Part shown: positions 25,264-33,472 of the stretch, piece after piece
Layout of the letters: every line of letters begins with the position of its first letter
Numbering within the stretch: position 1 is the first letter of the stretch
From: Candidatus Fonsibacter lacus
Lineage (GTDB): Bacteria; Actinomycetota; Actinomycetes; Nanopelagicales; Nanopelagicaceae
Direction: 5' to 3'
Length of the DNA: 37,215 nucleotides
Assembly (NCBI GenBank): GCA_009921625.1
Contig: RFXN01000003.1
Span: forward strand, 1 to 37,215
The notes under the pieces: model-generated
Told to the model about the DNA's origin: nothing
The model's input: the letters and a program-made list of their open reading frames with translations, nothing else
Databases searched by the model: none
Position numbers and translations under genes: made by a program

Positions 25264-25377
25264 CTGAAAATTCCCTGAGGGTTTGGGTACGTTTGAGGCC
25301 TTCCCTCGGTATCACGAGCCGTCATTTCGTGGCGGGGTCGTAAACACCCCCGAAACCAAAATAGTTGAGAGGGATAC
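25264..25377 (+). promoter_or_regulatory. Leader of the purine permease gene with possible RNA structure
   Basis: The 114 nt between the YitT gene and the permease ATG are long for this genome and can fold into several stems: CTGAGGG with CCCTCGG, CCGTCA with TGGCGG around TTTCG, and CGGGG with CCCCG. It ends in a good Shine-Dalgarno sequence (gagaggga) before ATG 25378. TACGTT at 25288-25293 could be a -10 box. The sequence does not match the purine riboswitch or any class I can name, so regulation is only a possibility. The track ORF beginning at TTG 25283 reads through this leader and is probably not the true start. Confidence 0.35.
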
Positions 25378-26749
25378 ATGCTCGCTTGTCACCTTCTTCA
25401 CGATGGCCTACATCGTCGCCTTAAACCCGTTGATCATCGGTCTATCCAAAGATGCTGATGGGAAATTTATCGGTGGAGACGCTCCAAATCTTGCAAAGAT
25501 TGCTGCTGTAACGGCGCTAGTTGCTGGAGTCCTAACAATCCTCATGGGAGTTTTTGCAAACTTCCCACTCGCATTAGCTACCGGCCTCGGTCTAAACACC
25601 TTCGTCGCCGTTGGCATTGCGTCAAAGATGAGCTGGCAAGAGGCGATGGGCCTTGTAGTACTCGAAGGCATCATCATTCTCGTTCTTGTTCTCACCGGAT
25701 TCCGCGTAGCAGTCTTCCGCGCGGTACCAACCCAATTGAAGATTGCAATCTCCGTTGGTATTGGTCTCTTTATTGCGCTGATTGGACTCGTTGATGCTGG
25801 TTTCGTTCGTAGGACCGGCAATGGACCGGTTCCAGTTCAACTTGGAGATGGTGGAAACCTTGTTGGTTGGCCCATTGTTGTTTTCGCCTTTGGACTATTC
25901 CTCACCATCCTCTTGATGGTTAAACGCGTGAAAGCAGCAATCTTGATCAGCATCGTTGCATCAACAGTACTTGCAGTCATCATTGAGACCTCTCTCAAGA
26001 TTGGTCCTAACTTCATTGCTCCAGATAAAGTCAATCCAAAGGGTTGGGGCTTAAACGTTCCAGCGCTACCGGAGAAGATTGTCTCCACGCCTGACTTCAG
26101 CATCATTGGAAGTTTCAATCTATTTGGCGCATTCACAAGAATCTCTGTCATTGCTGCCATCTTAATTGTCTTTACTCTTTTACTCGCAGACTTCTTTGAC
26201 ACTATGGGCACCATGACAGCCATTGGTCAAGAAGCTGGACTTAATGATAAAGAAGGAACACCACCAAACGCTAACAAGATTTTGATTGTTGATTCGATTG
26301 CTGCAGCTGCCGGCGGCGCTGCTTCAATTTCTTCGAACACCTCTTATATTGAATCAGCATCTGGCGTTGGTGAGGGAGCACGTACAGGTCTTGCCTCTGT
26401 TGTTACAGGAATCTGTTTCTTGTTGACAACATTCTTGGCCCCACTTGTTGCGATTATTCCTTACGAAGCCGCTACCCCAGCGCTCGTTATTGTCGGCTTC
26501 CTCATGATGACTGGTATTAAAGATATTGATTGGAGCGATTTGGGAATTGCAATTCCTGGATTCCTTACAATCATTCTTATGCCATTTACATACAACATCA
26601 CTGTTGGTATCGGCGCTGGATTTGTTACCCACGTGTTAATCAGACTATTCCAAGGTCAAAGCAAAAAGATTCACCCCTTGCTTTGGATTGTCTCGGCTCT
26701 ATTTATGGTTTATTTCCTCAGTTCACCGATCAATGAGTGGATTGGTTAA
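25378..26749 (+). pseudogene. AzgA-like NCS2 purine permease with 5' coding deletion
   Basis: An integral membrane hypoxanthine/guanine-type permease of the NCS2 family (COG2252). From LVTFFTMAYIVALNPLIIG onward it is normal, with NFPLALATGLGLNTFVAVGIA, LADFFDTMGTMTAIGQEAG and SSNTSYIESASGVGEGARTGLASV, to the C-terminus. The family has a 30-40 residue N-terminus before LVTFF, with a segment like ERGSTxxxExRGG. Here ATG 25378, with a good ribosome site, is followed at once by out-of-frame sequence that resumes in frame at SLVTFF. I infer that about 30-plus codons were lost right after the start. Translation from TTG 25283 would stay in frame but give an unrelated N-terminus. With apt it would serve purine salvage. 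Confidence 0.8.
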
Positions 26750-26776
26750 TAACTTCATAAAGTTTCAAATGGTTAC

Positions 26777-26806
26777 AAATACCTGGAAATACCTGGAAAT
26801 ACCTGG
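26777..26806. repeat. Three tandem copies of aaatacctgg
   Basis: Three perfect 10-bp direct repeats lie between the permease stop codon and the terminator. The significance is unknown. The unit is not seen elsewhere in the window. Confidence 0.9.
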
Positions 26807-26812
26807 ATTGAT

Positions 26813-26861
26813 AAAATCTAGCGGCGAGAGAATCACCACGATTCTCGCCGCTAGATTTTTT
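26813..26861. terminator. Strong bidirectional intrinsic terminator
   Basis: aaaatctagcggcgaga(ga)atc pairs with gattctcgccgctagatttt around the loop accac: about 20 bp with a 2-nt bulge, followed by a T-run on the plus strand and, read the other way, a T-run on the minus strand. It separates the convergent permease and ung genes and overlaps the ung stop codon. It is by far the strongest terminator in the window. Confidence 0.92.
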
Positions 26862-27495
26862 ATGTGAGTCTCCAATCAATTGGTTCCATTCTCTCCTTCT
26901 TCAGAATCTCATTGACTTTAGAAAAAGGTTGCGAGCCAAAAAAGCCCCGGTATGCCGAGAGAGGTGATGGGTGGGGCGATGCTAGAACGTGCTTGAACCC
27001 CAATTCACGTGCTGTTTGCTCTGCAGATTTGCCCCATGCGATTACTGGGATGTCCCGTGGTACGAGTGATCTTAAGATTGAATCGGTAATAACTTCCCAA
27101 CCTTTTCCCTTATGAGCAAGTGGAGCGCCAGGAGCAACAGTCAGTATGCGATTAAGAAGCAAAACTCCATTGTCTACCCAATTACCGAGATGTCCCGTTG
27201 TTGGTGGGGGGAAACCCAGATCGCTCTCATACTCAGCAAAAATATTACGAAGCGATGGTGGTAGTTTCTTTATAGGGATAGCTGAGGGTACTGAAAAGGC
27301 TAAGCCTTCTGCCATTCCTGGAGATGGATAGGGATCTTGACCAATAATGATTACTCTCACTGATTCGCGTGGCAAGCTCAGACTCTTGAAAATTAACTCT
27401 TGTTTCGGAAAAAATTCCGCCCTACTTAACGTCTCTAATATTGCGGAGATTCGATCCGAATGAGGTTTAATAACTTCATTCCAACTATTATCCAT
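26860..27495 (-). CDS. ung: Uracil-DNA glycosylase, family 1
   Basis: A 211-aa base-excision repair enzyme that removes uracil from DNA. VIIGQDPYPSPGMAEGLAFSVP is the water-activating loop with the catalytic Asp, LLLNRILTVAPGAPLAHKGKGWE is the uracil-binding region, and LASPHPSPLSAYRGFFGSQPFS is the DNA-intercalating loop with the catalytic His. It is complete apart from a short N-terminus. The -10 box TAATTT 6 nt upstream suggests a leaderless message. Confidence 0.95.
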   Translation of the reverse strand: MDNSWNEVIKPHSDRISAILETLSRAEFFPKQELIFKSLSLPRESVRVIIIGQDPYPSPGMAEGLAFSVPSAIPIKKLPPSLRNIFAEYESDLGFPPPTTGHLGNWVDNGVLLLNRILTVAPGAPLAHKGKGWEVITDSILRSLVPRDIPVIAWGKSAEQTARELGFKHVLASPHPSPLSAYRGFFGSQPFSKVNEILKKERMEPIDWRLT

Positions 27496-27501
27496 AGCGC
27501 T

Positions 27502-27507
27502 AAATTA
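27502..27507 (-). promoter_or_regulatory. -10 box of ung, leaderless
   Basis: TAATTT on the minus strand lies 6 nt before the ung ATG and overlaps the stop codon of the upstream ABC ATPase gene. Confidence 0.5.
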
Positions 27508-28281
27508 CGCTCGCGCGAACCAACGTTGCCCATCGTATGCAAGAGAAATCGGAATATTAAAAGTTGCAGAGAGCGAATCTGGCGACAAAGTACTCATAAT
27601 TGGCCCTGCTGCAACCACATTACCTTCTCTAATTAGAAGAACGTGAGTAGTGCCAAAAGGAATCTCCTCAACATGGTGGGTTACTAAAACGCTCGTTGGC
27701 GAGGTTGGATCTAGCGCAAGAGCGGAAAGTCTGCGAACGAGATCTTCTCGAGCACCAAGATCTAGACCCGCCGCTGGTTCATCTAAAATTAAGAGTTCAG
27801 GATCTGGCATCAAAGCGCGCGCAATTTGAACTCGCTTACGCTCCCCCTCGCTCATTGTGTAAAAAAGTTGGTCCCGACGATCGCCTACACCAAACTGATG
27901 AAGTAGAGCCAACGCTCGAGATTCATCCCACAAGTCATATAGTTCGCGCCATCTTCCGGTAACTGCGTATGCGGCGGTCATAACTACATCTACAGCGCGC
28001 TCTTCTGGAGGGATGCGGTCTGAGAGCGCCGCGCTGGCCAGCCCTATTCGCGGGCGCAATTCAAAGATATCTACCTTGCCGAGCGTTTCATCAAGTATCT
28101 CTACTTGGCCGCTTGTTGGATGCATCAACGTGGCTGCTATTTGTATCAGCGTGGTCTTGCCTGCTCCATTGGGGCCCAGAATGACCCATCGCTGCCCTGC
28201 CTCAACCTGCCAATTGAGTGGGTGAAGAATCTCCTTCTGGCCCCTTCGTAGGGTTACCTGAGAGAACTTAAGGACCGACAC
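27505..28281 (-). CDS. Orphan ABC ATPase (Rv3041c-like)
   Basis: A 258-aa single ABC ATPase domain. It shows Walker A ILGPNGAGKTTLIQ, a Q-loop region, signature MSEGERKRVQIARAL (a variant of LSGGQ), Walker B LLILDEPAAGLDL and the switch His in VLVTHHVEEI. No permease or substrate-binding gene is near. The same kind of ATPase sits next to serB2 in M. tuberculosis (Rv3041c-Rv3042c), so the pairing with serB is old. The start is GTG 28281, with TAAGTT 8 nt upstream. The function is unknown; transport with a distant permease or a non-transport role are both possible. Confidence 0.88.
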   Translation of the reverse strand: MSVLKFSQVTLRRGQKEILHPLNWQVEAGQRWVILGPNGAGKTTLIQIAATLMHPTSGQVEILDETLGKVDIFELRPRIGLASAALSDRIPPEERAVDVVMTAAYAVTGRWRELYDLWDESRALALLHQFGVGDRRDQLFYTMSEGERKRVQIARALMPDPELLILDEPAAGLDLGAREDLVRRLSALALDPTSPTSVLVTHHVEEIPFGTTHVLLIREGNVVAAGPIMSTLSPDSLSATFNIPISLAYDGQRWFARA

Positions 28282-28289
28282 AGATGGAG

Positions 28290-28295
28290 AACTTA
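28290..28295 (-). promoter_or_regulatory. -10 box of the ABC ATPase gene
   Basis: TAAGTT on the minus strand fits TANNNT and lies 8 nt before GTG 28281, slightly farther than in the other leaderless candidates. Confidence 0.4.
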
Positions 28296-28344
28296 CCGCA
28301 CCAGTGATGTGTTAGAGCTTGCACGCGGCGCATGTGGCGACAGA

Positions 28345-28350
28345 TAACCT
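28345..28350 (+). promoter_or_regulatory. -10 box of serB, leaderless
   Basis: TAACCT fits TANNNT and lies 6 nt before ATG 28357. A TTGCAC at 28319-28324 is a weak -35 candidate. Confidence 0.5.
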
Positions 28351-28356
28351 TCTCTC

Positions 28357-29520
28357 ATGAGCACGGTGGTGATTCTGAGCGGTATGGATCGCCCTGGGAT
28401 TACCCAAACCCTTTTTGAAGAGATTGACTCTCTGGGAATCTCCCATGCCATCTCGGATATCGAACAAGTGGTAATCCACGGCCATCTCATTCTTACCTTG
28501 GCGCTAGAGATATCTCCCGAAATTCGAAATTCAGTGCTCGGCAAGCTCGATTCCTATGCGGCCACTCATGGATTGGAGCTACGCGCAGAAGAGGCCGACC
28601 ATCAGCATATCGAAACTGACACTGCAGATTCATTTGTACATGTAACCGTTATGGGGCGCGAGTTAACCGCTGGACCATTAGGAAAGATAGCGTCAATTGT
28701 TCGAGAAGCTGGTGGAAATATTGAGAGAATTTTTCGTATTGCGCACTATCCAGTCACAGCCATCGAACTTCTCGTATCAAACGTTGTTGTCGACAATATA
28801 AAGAAATCTCTCGCCGAAGTTGCAAACACGACTGCGATAGATATCGGCGTGCAGTCCGGTGGTTTGCAACGCCGCGCAAAAAAGCTTGTTGTCCTTGATG
28901 TCGATTCCACGTTAATCCAGCAAGAGGTAATCGAATTACTTGCCGAACATGCCGGCGTGGGCCCCAAAGTCAAAGAGATTACTGACCGGGCAATGAATGG
29001 CGAGATTGATTTTGCACAAGCACTGCAAAAACGAGTCGAGCTTTTAACAGGCTTATCAGAGAAAATTATCGATGAAGTAAGAGGCCAGATTACGTTAACC
29101 CCAGGAGCTCGGACTTTGATTCGGACCTTGAAGAAATTGCATCACAAAGTGGGTATTGTCTCCGGTGGATTTACCGAAGTAATCACGCCCATAGCGCAAG
29201 AATTAGGTATCGATTTTATTGCTGCTAATCATTTAGAGATAAGAGATGGAAAATTAACCGGCAAAACCAAGGGCGAGATTATTGACCGAGCCGGAAAAGC
29301 AAATGCGCTTCGCCAGTTTGCAGCGCTTGCTGATGTAGATTTGGCGGATACCGTGGCAATTGGTGATGGCGCCAACGATCTCGATATGATTGCCCTTGCG
29401 GGATTAGGTATTGCCTTCAATGCGAAGCCAGTAGTTAGAGCTAGCGCCGACACCTCAGTCAATACTCCATATCTTGATTCTGTGCTCTACCTCTTAGGGA
29501 TTCCTGGAAACGAAATTTAA
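28357..29520 (+). CDS. serB: Phosphoserine phosphatase with tandem ACT domains
   Basis: A 387-aa enzyme for the last step of serine synthesis. The N-terminal half has two ACT-like ligand-binding domains (VVILSGMDRPGITQTLFEEI and FVHVTVMGRELTAGPLGKIASIV). The catalytic HAD domain has VVLDVDSTLIQQEVIELLA (motif I, about residue 180), VGIVSGGFTEVI (motif II) and VAIGDGANDLDMIALAG (motif IV). This is the SerB2 architecture of actinobacteria, where the ACT domains bind serine for feedback control. The 3' end overlaps the hisG stop by 4 nt on the other strand. Confidence 0.95.
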   Translation: MSTVVILSGMDRPGITQTLFEEIDSLGISHAISDIEQVVIHGHLILTLALEISPEIRNSVLGKLDSYAATHGLELRAEEADHQHIETDTADSFVHVTVMGRELTAGPLGKIASIVREAGGNIERIFRIAHYPVTAIELLVSNVVVDNIKKSLAEVANTTAIDIGVQSGGLQRRAKKLVVLDVDSTLIQQEVIELLAEHAGVGPKVKEITDRAMNGEIDFAQALQKRVELLTGLSEKIIDEVRGQITLTPGARTLIRTLKKLHHKVGIVSGGFTEVITPIAQELGIDFIAANHLEIRDGKLTGKTKGEIIDRAGKANALRQFAALADVDLADTVAIGDGANDLDMIALAGLGIAFNAKPVVRASADTSVNTPYLDSVLYLLGIPGNEI

Positions 29521-30362
29521 AGGCGACATGCGTGGATATCTGTGACCAGAATTCCACGCGCTCCGATTGCCCATAAATCATCCATAACTTTCTGGGCATT
29601 CTTTCGCGGCACCATCGCTCGAACCGCTGACCAACCCTCAACACGTAGTGGTGAAATTGTCGGCGATTCAAAACCTGGAGTAATGGCGCAGGCTTGATCT
29701 ATTAGATCACTCTTTATGTCGTAATCCATCAGTACATATTGGCGGGCAATAATGACTCCAGTTAGTCGTCGTATCAGATTAGTGCTCTCTTCAGATTGTT
29801 CTTTGGCGCCAATTAAGACTGCTTCACTCTCCAAGATAGGTTCGCCGATAATTGCTAGACCGGCTTGTTTAAGGGTTGTGCCAGTAGATACAACATCTGC
29901 GATTGCATCGGCGACACCTAATTTTATTGAACTTTCAACTGCGCCATCGAGCGAGACTATCTCTGAATTTATCCTCAAACGTTTTAAGGCCTGGGTAAGG
30001 ATTCCAGGATATGATGTAGCGATTCGTTTACCTTGCAGAGCGCTCTCAGTTGTTGAATTTGCTAGACCCGCTGGTAGCGCGAAGCGGAAAGTAGATTTTC
30101 CATAGCCAAGCTTTAATAAGATTTGCGCGTTAACTTCAGAATCAATCAACAGATCTTCACCGGTGATTCCTAAATCAAGTTCGCCCGATGAAACGTAAAT
30201 AGCGATATCTCGAGGTCTAAGGTAATAAAATTCGATATCGTTTTCAGAATCTATGGTTACCAAATCCCGAGCGTCTGTCCGTTGGCGGTAACCAGCTTCG
30301 CTCAGAATTCGAATAGAATCCTCGGCTAAAGAGCCTTTATTTGGCAGCGCAATTTTTAACAA
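29517..30362 (-). CDS. hisG: ATP phosphoribosyltransferase, long form
   Basis: A 281-aa first enzyme of histidine synthesis, joining ATP and PRPP. It opens with LKIALPNKGSLAEDSIRILSEAGY, has the ELDLGITGEDLL segment and the PRPP-binding region ADAIADVVSTGTTLKQAGL. The C-terminal 70-80 residues, ending in AIGARGILVTDIHACRL, form the regulatory domain that binds histidine, so it is the long, HisZ-independent form. It lies 9 nt downstream of hisE in a two-gene unit, as in mycobacteria. Confidence 0.95.
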   Translation of the reverse strand: MLKIALPNKGSLAEDSIRILSEAGYRQRTDARDLVTIDSENDIEFYYLRPRDIAIYVSSGELDLGITGEDLLIDSEVNAQILLKLGYGKSTFRFALPAGLANSTTESALQGKRIATSYPGILTQALKRLRINSEIVSLDGAVESSIKLGVADAIADVVSTGTTLKQAGLAIIGEPILESEAVLIGAKEQSEESTNLIRRLTGVIIARQYVLMDYDIKSDLIDQACAITPGFESPTISPLRVEGWSAVRAMVPRKNAQKVMDDLWAIGARGILVTDIHACRL

Positions 30363-30371
30363 GTTGCTCTC

Positions 30372-30641
30372 CTAAAGCCGCTCATAGACATCATCAACAT
30401 TAATTCCCCTGGCAAGCATCAAAACTTGTAGGTGGTAGAGCAGTTGACTTATTTCTTCAGCTAAATTCTCATCGCTTTCATACTCTGCTGCCATCCAAAC
30501 TTCCGCAGCCTCTTCGACAATTTTTTTACCAATTCCATGTACTCCGAGATCAAGGAGTTTCCCAGTGCCTGAAGTGTCATGCGGGGCTATGCCATAATCC
30601 CGGTCAGAGAGCTCATCCCAGAGGTCATCAAAACTTTTCAT
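30372..30641 (-). CDS. hisE: Phosphoribosyl-ATP pyrophosphohydrolase
   Basis: An 89-aa second enzyme of histidine synthesis, removing pyrophosphate from PR-ATP. The all-alpha MazG-like fold is shown by [16 protein letters not shown] and [20 protein letters not shown], which hold the metal-binding Glu and Asp-type residues. Length is normal for actinobacterial stand-alone HisE. It has its own -10 box 6 nt before the ATG and is followed by hisG. Confidence 0.93.
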   Translation of the reverse strand: MKSFDDLWDELSDRDYGIAPHDTSGTGKLLDLGVHGIGKKIVEEAAEVWMAAEYESDENLAEEISQLLYHLQVLMLARGINVDDVYERL

Positions 30642-30647
30642 ATGGAA

Positions 30648-30653
30648 AGGGTA
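30648..30653 (-). promoter_or_regulatory. -10 box of hisE-hisG, leaderless
   Basis: TACCCT on the minus strand lies 6 nt before the hisE ATG. With no leader, neither a T-box nor a his leader-peptide attenuator can be present. Confidence 0.5.
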
Positions 30654-30694
30654 TCTGAGGTGGCAGGCTCGGCGCTTCCAAACAGCGAAAACGC

Positions 30695-31351
30695 TTACAT
30701 AGTGGCGAGTTCGCGAAGATGTTCCACCATTTGCGCTGGGTTGTCAGATTTATAAACGGCAGATCCAGCTACAAAGGTATCCGCTCCTGCTTCAGCGGCA
30801 AGTTGAATAGTGTTCGGAGATATGCCGCCATCTACTTGAAGCCAAACTCCACGGTCATTCTTGCCGAGCGCCTTGCGCACGGATTTAACCTTTTCAAGCA
30901 TTTCCACCATAAAACTTTGACCGCCAAAACCTGGTTCAACCGTCATGACCAATACCATATCTATTTCATCGCATAATTCTTCTATCGCTGAAAAACTGGT
31001 TTCCGGTTTTACTGCAACACCAACTCGAGCGCCTCGGGCATGAACATCATTGATTATCGCTCGCGGATTACTCGCTGCTTCGAAATGAAAAGTGACACTT
31101 GCGCTCCCCATCTCCGCAAATGCAGGAGCAGCCATTTCAGGCTCAACAACCATTAAATGTGAATCAACGGGTATCGGGCACTCTGCGATTATCTCGCTAG
31201 CTCGTTGAAAGTCGAAAGTGAAGTTGGGTACAAACTTATTATCCATGATATCGAGATGTATGAGATCAGATACTGCAGATACTATAGCAATCTCTTCATT
31301 TAGGCGCGAGAAATCAGCATTGAGAATACTTGGAGTGATGCGAATATCCAC
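30695..31351 (-). CDS. rpe: Ribulose-phosphate 3-epimerase
   Basis: A 218-aa TIM-barrel enzyme of the pentose phosphate pathway interconverting ribulose 5-phosphate and xylulose 5-phosphate. [27 protein letters not shown] (metal His and Asp), [19 protein letters not shown] and [12 protein letters not shown] are all intact. The start is GTG 31351, with TATCGT 6 nt upstream as a -10 box. It follows rsmB by 23 nt, matching the fmt-rsmB-rpe order of M. tuberculosis (Rv1406-Rv1408). Confidence 0.95.
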   Translation of the reverse strand: MDIRITPSILNADFSRLNEEIAIVSAVSDLIHLDIMDNKFVPNFTFDFQRASEIIAECPIPVDSHLMVVEPEMAAPAFAEMGSASVTFHFEAASNPRAIINDVHARGARVGVAVKPETSFSAIEELCDEIDMVLVMTVEPGFGGQSFMVEMLEKVKSVRKALGKNDRGVWLQVDGGISPNTIQLAAEAGADTFVAGSAVYKSDNPAQMVEHLRELATM

Positions 31352-31357
31352 GGGATA

Positions 31358-31363
31358 ACGATA
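31358..31363 (-). promoter_or_regulatory. -10 box of rpe, leaderless
   Basis: TATCGT on the minus strand fits TANNNT and lies 6 nt before GTG 31351, in the 23-nt gap after rsmB. Confidence 0.4.
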
Positions 31364-31374
31364 TCAAGCGGAAG

Positions 31375-32718
31375 TTATATCTTTGTGAATAACGCAAGAT
31401 ACATAGCATCTGTTTTATGAACTCCGGGCCACAATTGAACATCTGGTCGATTCTCAAGTTCCATGCCCGCAGGGAAGAAACTGCGAGCGTCAACGCTCCT
31501 AATCTCTGGAAAATTTTCAAGTACCCATTCACGATTTTCGACAGTCTCCTCAATTAGTGGTGAGCACGTCACATAACCCAAAACTCCCCCTGGATGAAGC
31601 AGTTCTATTGCGGAAGTCAAAAGAGAGCGCTGCAGCGAAACCAATGGCTTGATATCTGAAGGTTTTTTACGTAAGCGAGCATCGGGCCTACGACGGAGCG
31701 CTCCCAAACCTGAACATGGCGCATCGAGCAATATTAGAGCGGCGCTTTCGGGAGCAACTGGAGGTTTGCTACCGTCAGCAACTACAAGTGAATTGGTAAC
31801 CCTACGCATTAATTGCGCGCGATGTTCTGAAATCTCCAGCGCTATGAAATCTCTTTTTTTCTCGAGAGCCCAGCGATTTAGCAACGCTGCCTTGCCTCCA
31901 GGCCCCGCACACATATCTAGCCATATTCCTGGCGCATCACCAGCAGCAGAGTAGAGAGCCTGCGCGACCAAATATGAACCTTGATCTTGAACACCAGCAG
32001 TTCTGTTATGGATCTCGATTAAAGATTCAGGATTTCCGTTGACATATCTTCCTTGCGGAACCCATTCACACATCTCACTTTGATCCAAACTTGCAGTGGA
32101 CCACGTTGCTCCAGGATATATAACTACGCTCACCTTCGGATTACGGTTGTTTGCCGCCAGCTCGCACTTGACCTCATCCATATTTTGGCGCCGCCTTGAA
32201 TACTCTTCAACAATCCACTTAGGGTGAGCAAATTCAATCGAGAGTGAGTCAATTACAGAACACTCTGATGTCAATTGATCGATCCAAACAGAGAGCGGTT
32301 TCTCACTGATTCGTCGAGCAACTGCATTGACAAATCCTGAGGCTGACCCTGTTTTATTTTTAACCGTTAAGCGAACTGCGCTATCTACTGGAGCATGTGC
32401 GGGAATGTTTAAAGTGAGTAACTGATGTGCAGTCATTCTAAGAATATTTCGCGGTACCACATCAATTTTGTTAATTTTTCTATCTGAGGTTTGTTCAATA
32501 ATTCGATCATAAAGAAGTTGCATGCGCAGCGTGCCATACACTATTTCGGTTACAAAATTCCGATCCCTAGGCTCAAGGTCACTATTCTGTAAATAAGAAG
32601 GCACTAGCAGATTTGCATATGCGCCCTTCTCTTCCACATCTAACAGCGCACGCAAGGCCAGATTACGTGCGGCAAAACCAGGTTCATTTTTTTCTCGAGC
32701 GTCCCGCCTGTTATTCAA
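31375..32718 (-). CDS. rsmB: 16S rRNA (cytosine-967-C5)-methyltransferase RsmB/Sun
   Basis: A 447-aa protein. An N-terminal NusB-like RNA-binding domain (LALRALLDVEEKGAYANLLVP) is followed by a SAM-dependent m5C methyltransferase domain with DMCAGPGGKAALL (SAM motif I, about residue 266), LLDAPCSGLGALRRRPD (motif IV Cys) and LGYVTCSPLIEETVENREWVL (motif VI catalytic Cys). It probably modifies 16S rRNA. The start is a TTG at 32718 overlapping the fmt stop by 8 nt; no ATG or GTG fits better before the NusB domain. Confidence 0.92.
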   Translation of the reverse strand: MNNRRDAREKNEPGFAARNLALRALLDVEEKGAYANLLVPSYLQNSDLEPRDRNFVTEIVYGTLRMQLLYDRIIEQTSDRKINKIDVVPRNILRMTAHQLLTLNIPAHAPVDSAVRLTVKNKTGSASGFVNAVARRISEKPLSVWIDQLTSECSVIDSLSIEFAHPKWIVEEYSRRRQNMDEVKCELAANNRNPKVSVVIYPGATWSTASLDQSEMCEWVPQGRYVNGNPESLIEIHNRTAGVQDQGSYLVAQALYSAAGDAPGIWLDMCAGPGGKAALLNRWALEKKRDFIALEISEHRAQLMRRVTNSLVVADGSKPPVAPESAALILLDAPCSGLGALRRRPDARLRKKPSDIKPLVSLQRSLLTSAIELLHPGGVLGYVTCSPLIEETVENREWVLENFPEIRSVDARSFFPAGMELENRPDVQLWPGVHKTDAMYLALFTKI

Positions 32719-33472
32719 AGCGCTCGTATCTTTGCACTTTAGCTCCCCTGAGCCAATCCTGGGCTTTCATATCTTTCTTACCTGCAGGTTGTAAATCAAT
32801 GACTTCTAATGCACCTTCACCACACGCAATAACCAACGAATTTTTATCGCTTAAAACCTGCCCTGGCGCAAAATCCACCGTCAATTTATTATCGTGAATG
32901 AGAGCTCGATGTATCAACATCCGTTCGCCTCGAAATACGCTCCATGCGCTGGGAGCTGGATTGAATGCCAAAATCTTTCTACAGATTACTTCTGCACTCT
33001 CCGTCCAATCAATTTCTACTTCCGACGCGGAAATTTTTGGCGCGAGTTGGAGTTTCCCTGAATAGTTGAATTCAGATTGAGGAACAGGAGGTAAACCCGC
33101 GATGATTTCTCGAATTTTGGGGACGACTTCGTCACTAGCTTCTGCAACTAATTTAGCCCACACTTCACCGGTAGTTAATCCAGAGATAAAAGGATTGAGA
33201 AATCTCTCAGGAATTATCCGTCCATAAGCCACTACGAAAACTAGATCAATCTCGCGAAGTTTCTGAGATACCTCATCCAAATTCTCATTTTCGAATATTG
33301 GAAGACTGTTCTCTTTCGCCCACTTACTGACAGGCGATGACACTGGCTCGCTACTTCTACCTCGGGGTTTTGGTGGATTTGTTAAAACGCCACAGACTTC
33401 TATATTACTTTGAAATATTTTATCAAAAAGTGGAAGCACCATTGCTGGTGTTCCCGCGAGAAAAATCCGCAC
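32711..33472 (-). pseudogene. fmt: Methionyl-tRNA formyltransferase with its catalytic region deleted in frame
   Basis: The open frame from GTG 33472 (253 aa) begins VRIFLAGTPAMVLPLFDKI and has VLTNPPKPRGR and VFVVAYGRIIPERFLN, all typical of Fmt. Directly after PFISG it jumps to LTTGEVWAKLVAEASDEVV, which normally lies about 70 residues later. The missing piece contains the catalytic Asn-His-Asp region (the NxHxSLLPxWRG segment and the following D). The C-terminal domain is present. Fmt is normally about 310 aa. The ORF track start (33538) lies within def; I set the start at the GTG overlapping the def stop by 1 nt. As sequenced the protein cannot formylate Met-tRNA. def, the deformylase gene, is intact just upstream. 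Confidence 0.87.

Noticed and set aside
25283-25377. N-terminal extension of the purine permease from TTG 25283
   Set aside because: It has no similarity to family N-termini and reads through a structured leader with a good ribosome site at 25378.
25408-26632. Minus-strand ORFs of 72-137 aa within the permease gene
   Set aside because: They are antisense shadows of a transporter with clear family motifs.
31314-31553. 79-aa ORF overlapping rpe and rsmB
   Set aside because: It is an out-of-frame reading of two well-identified genes.
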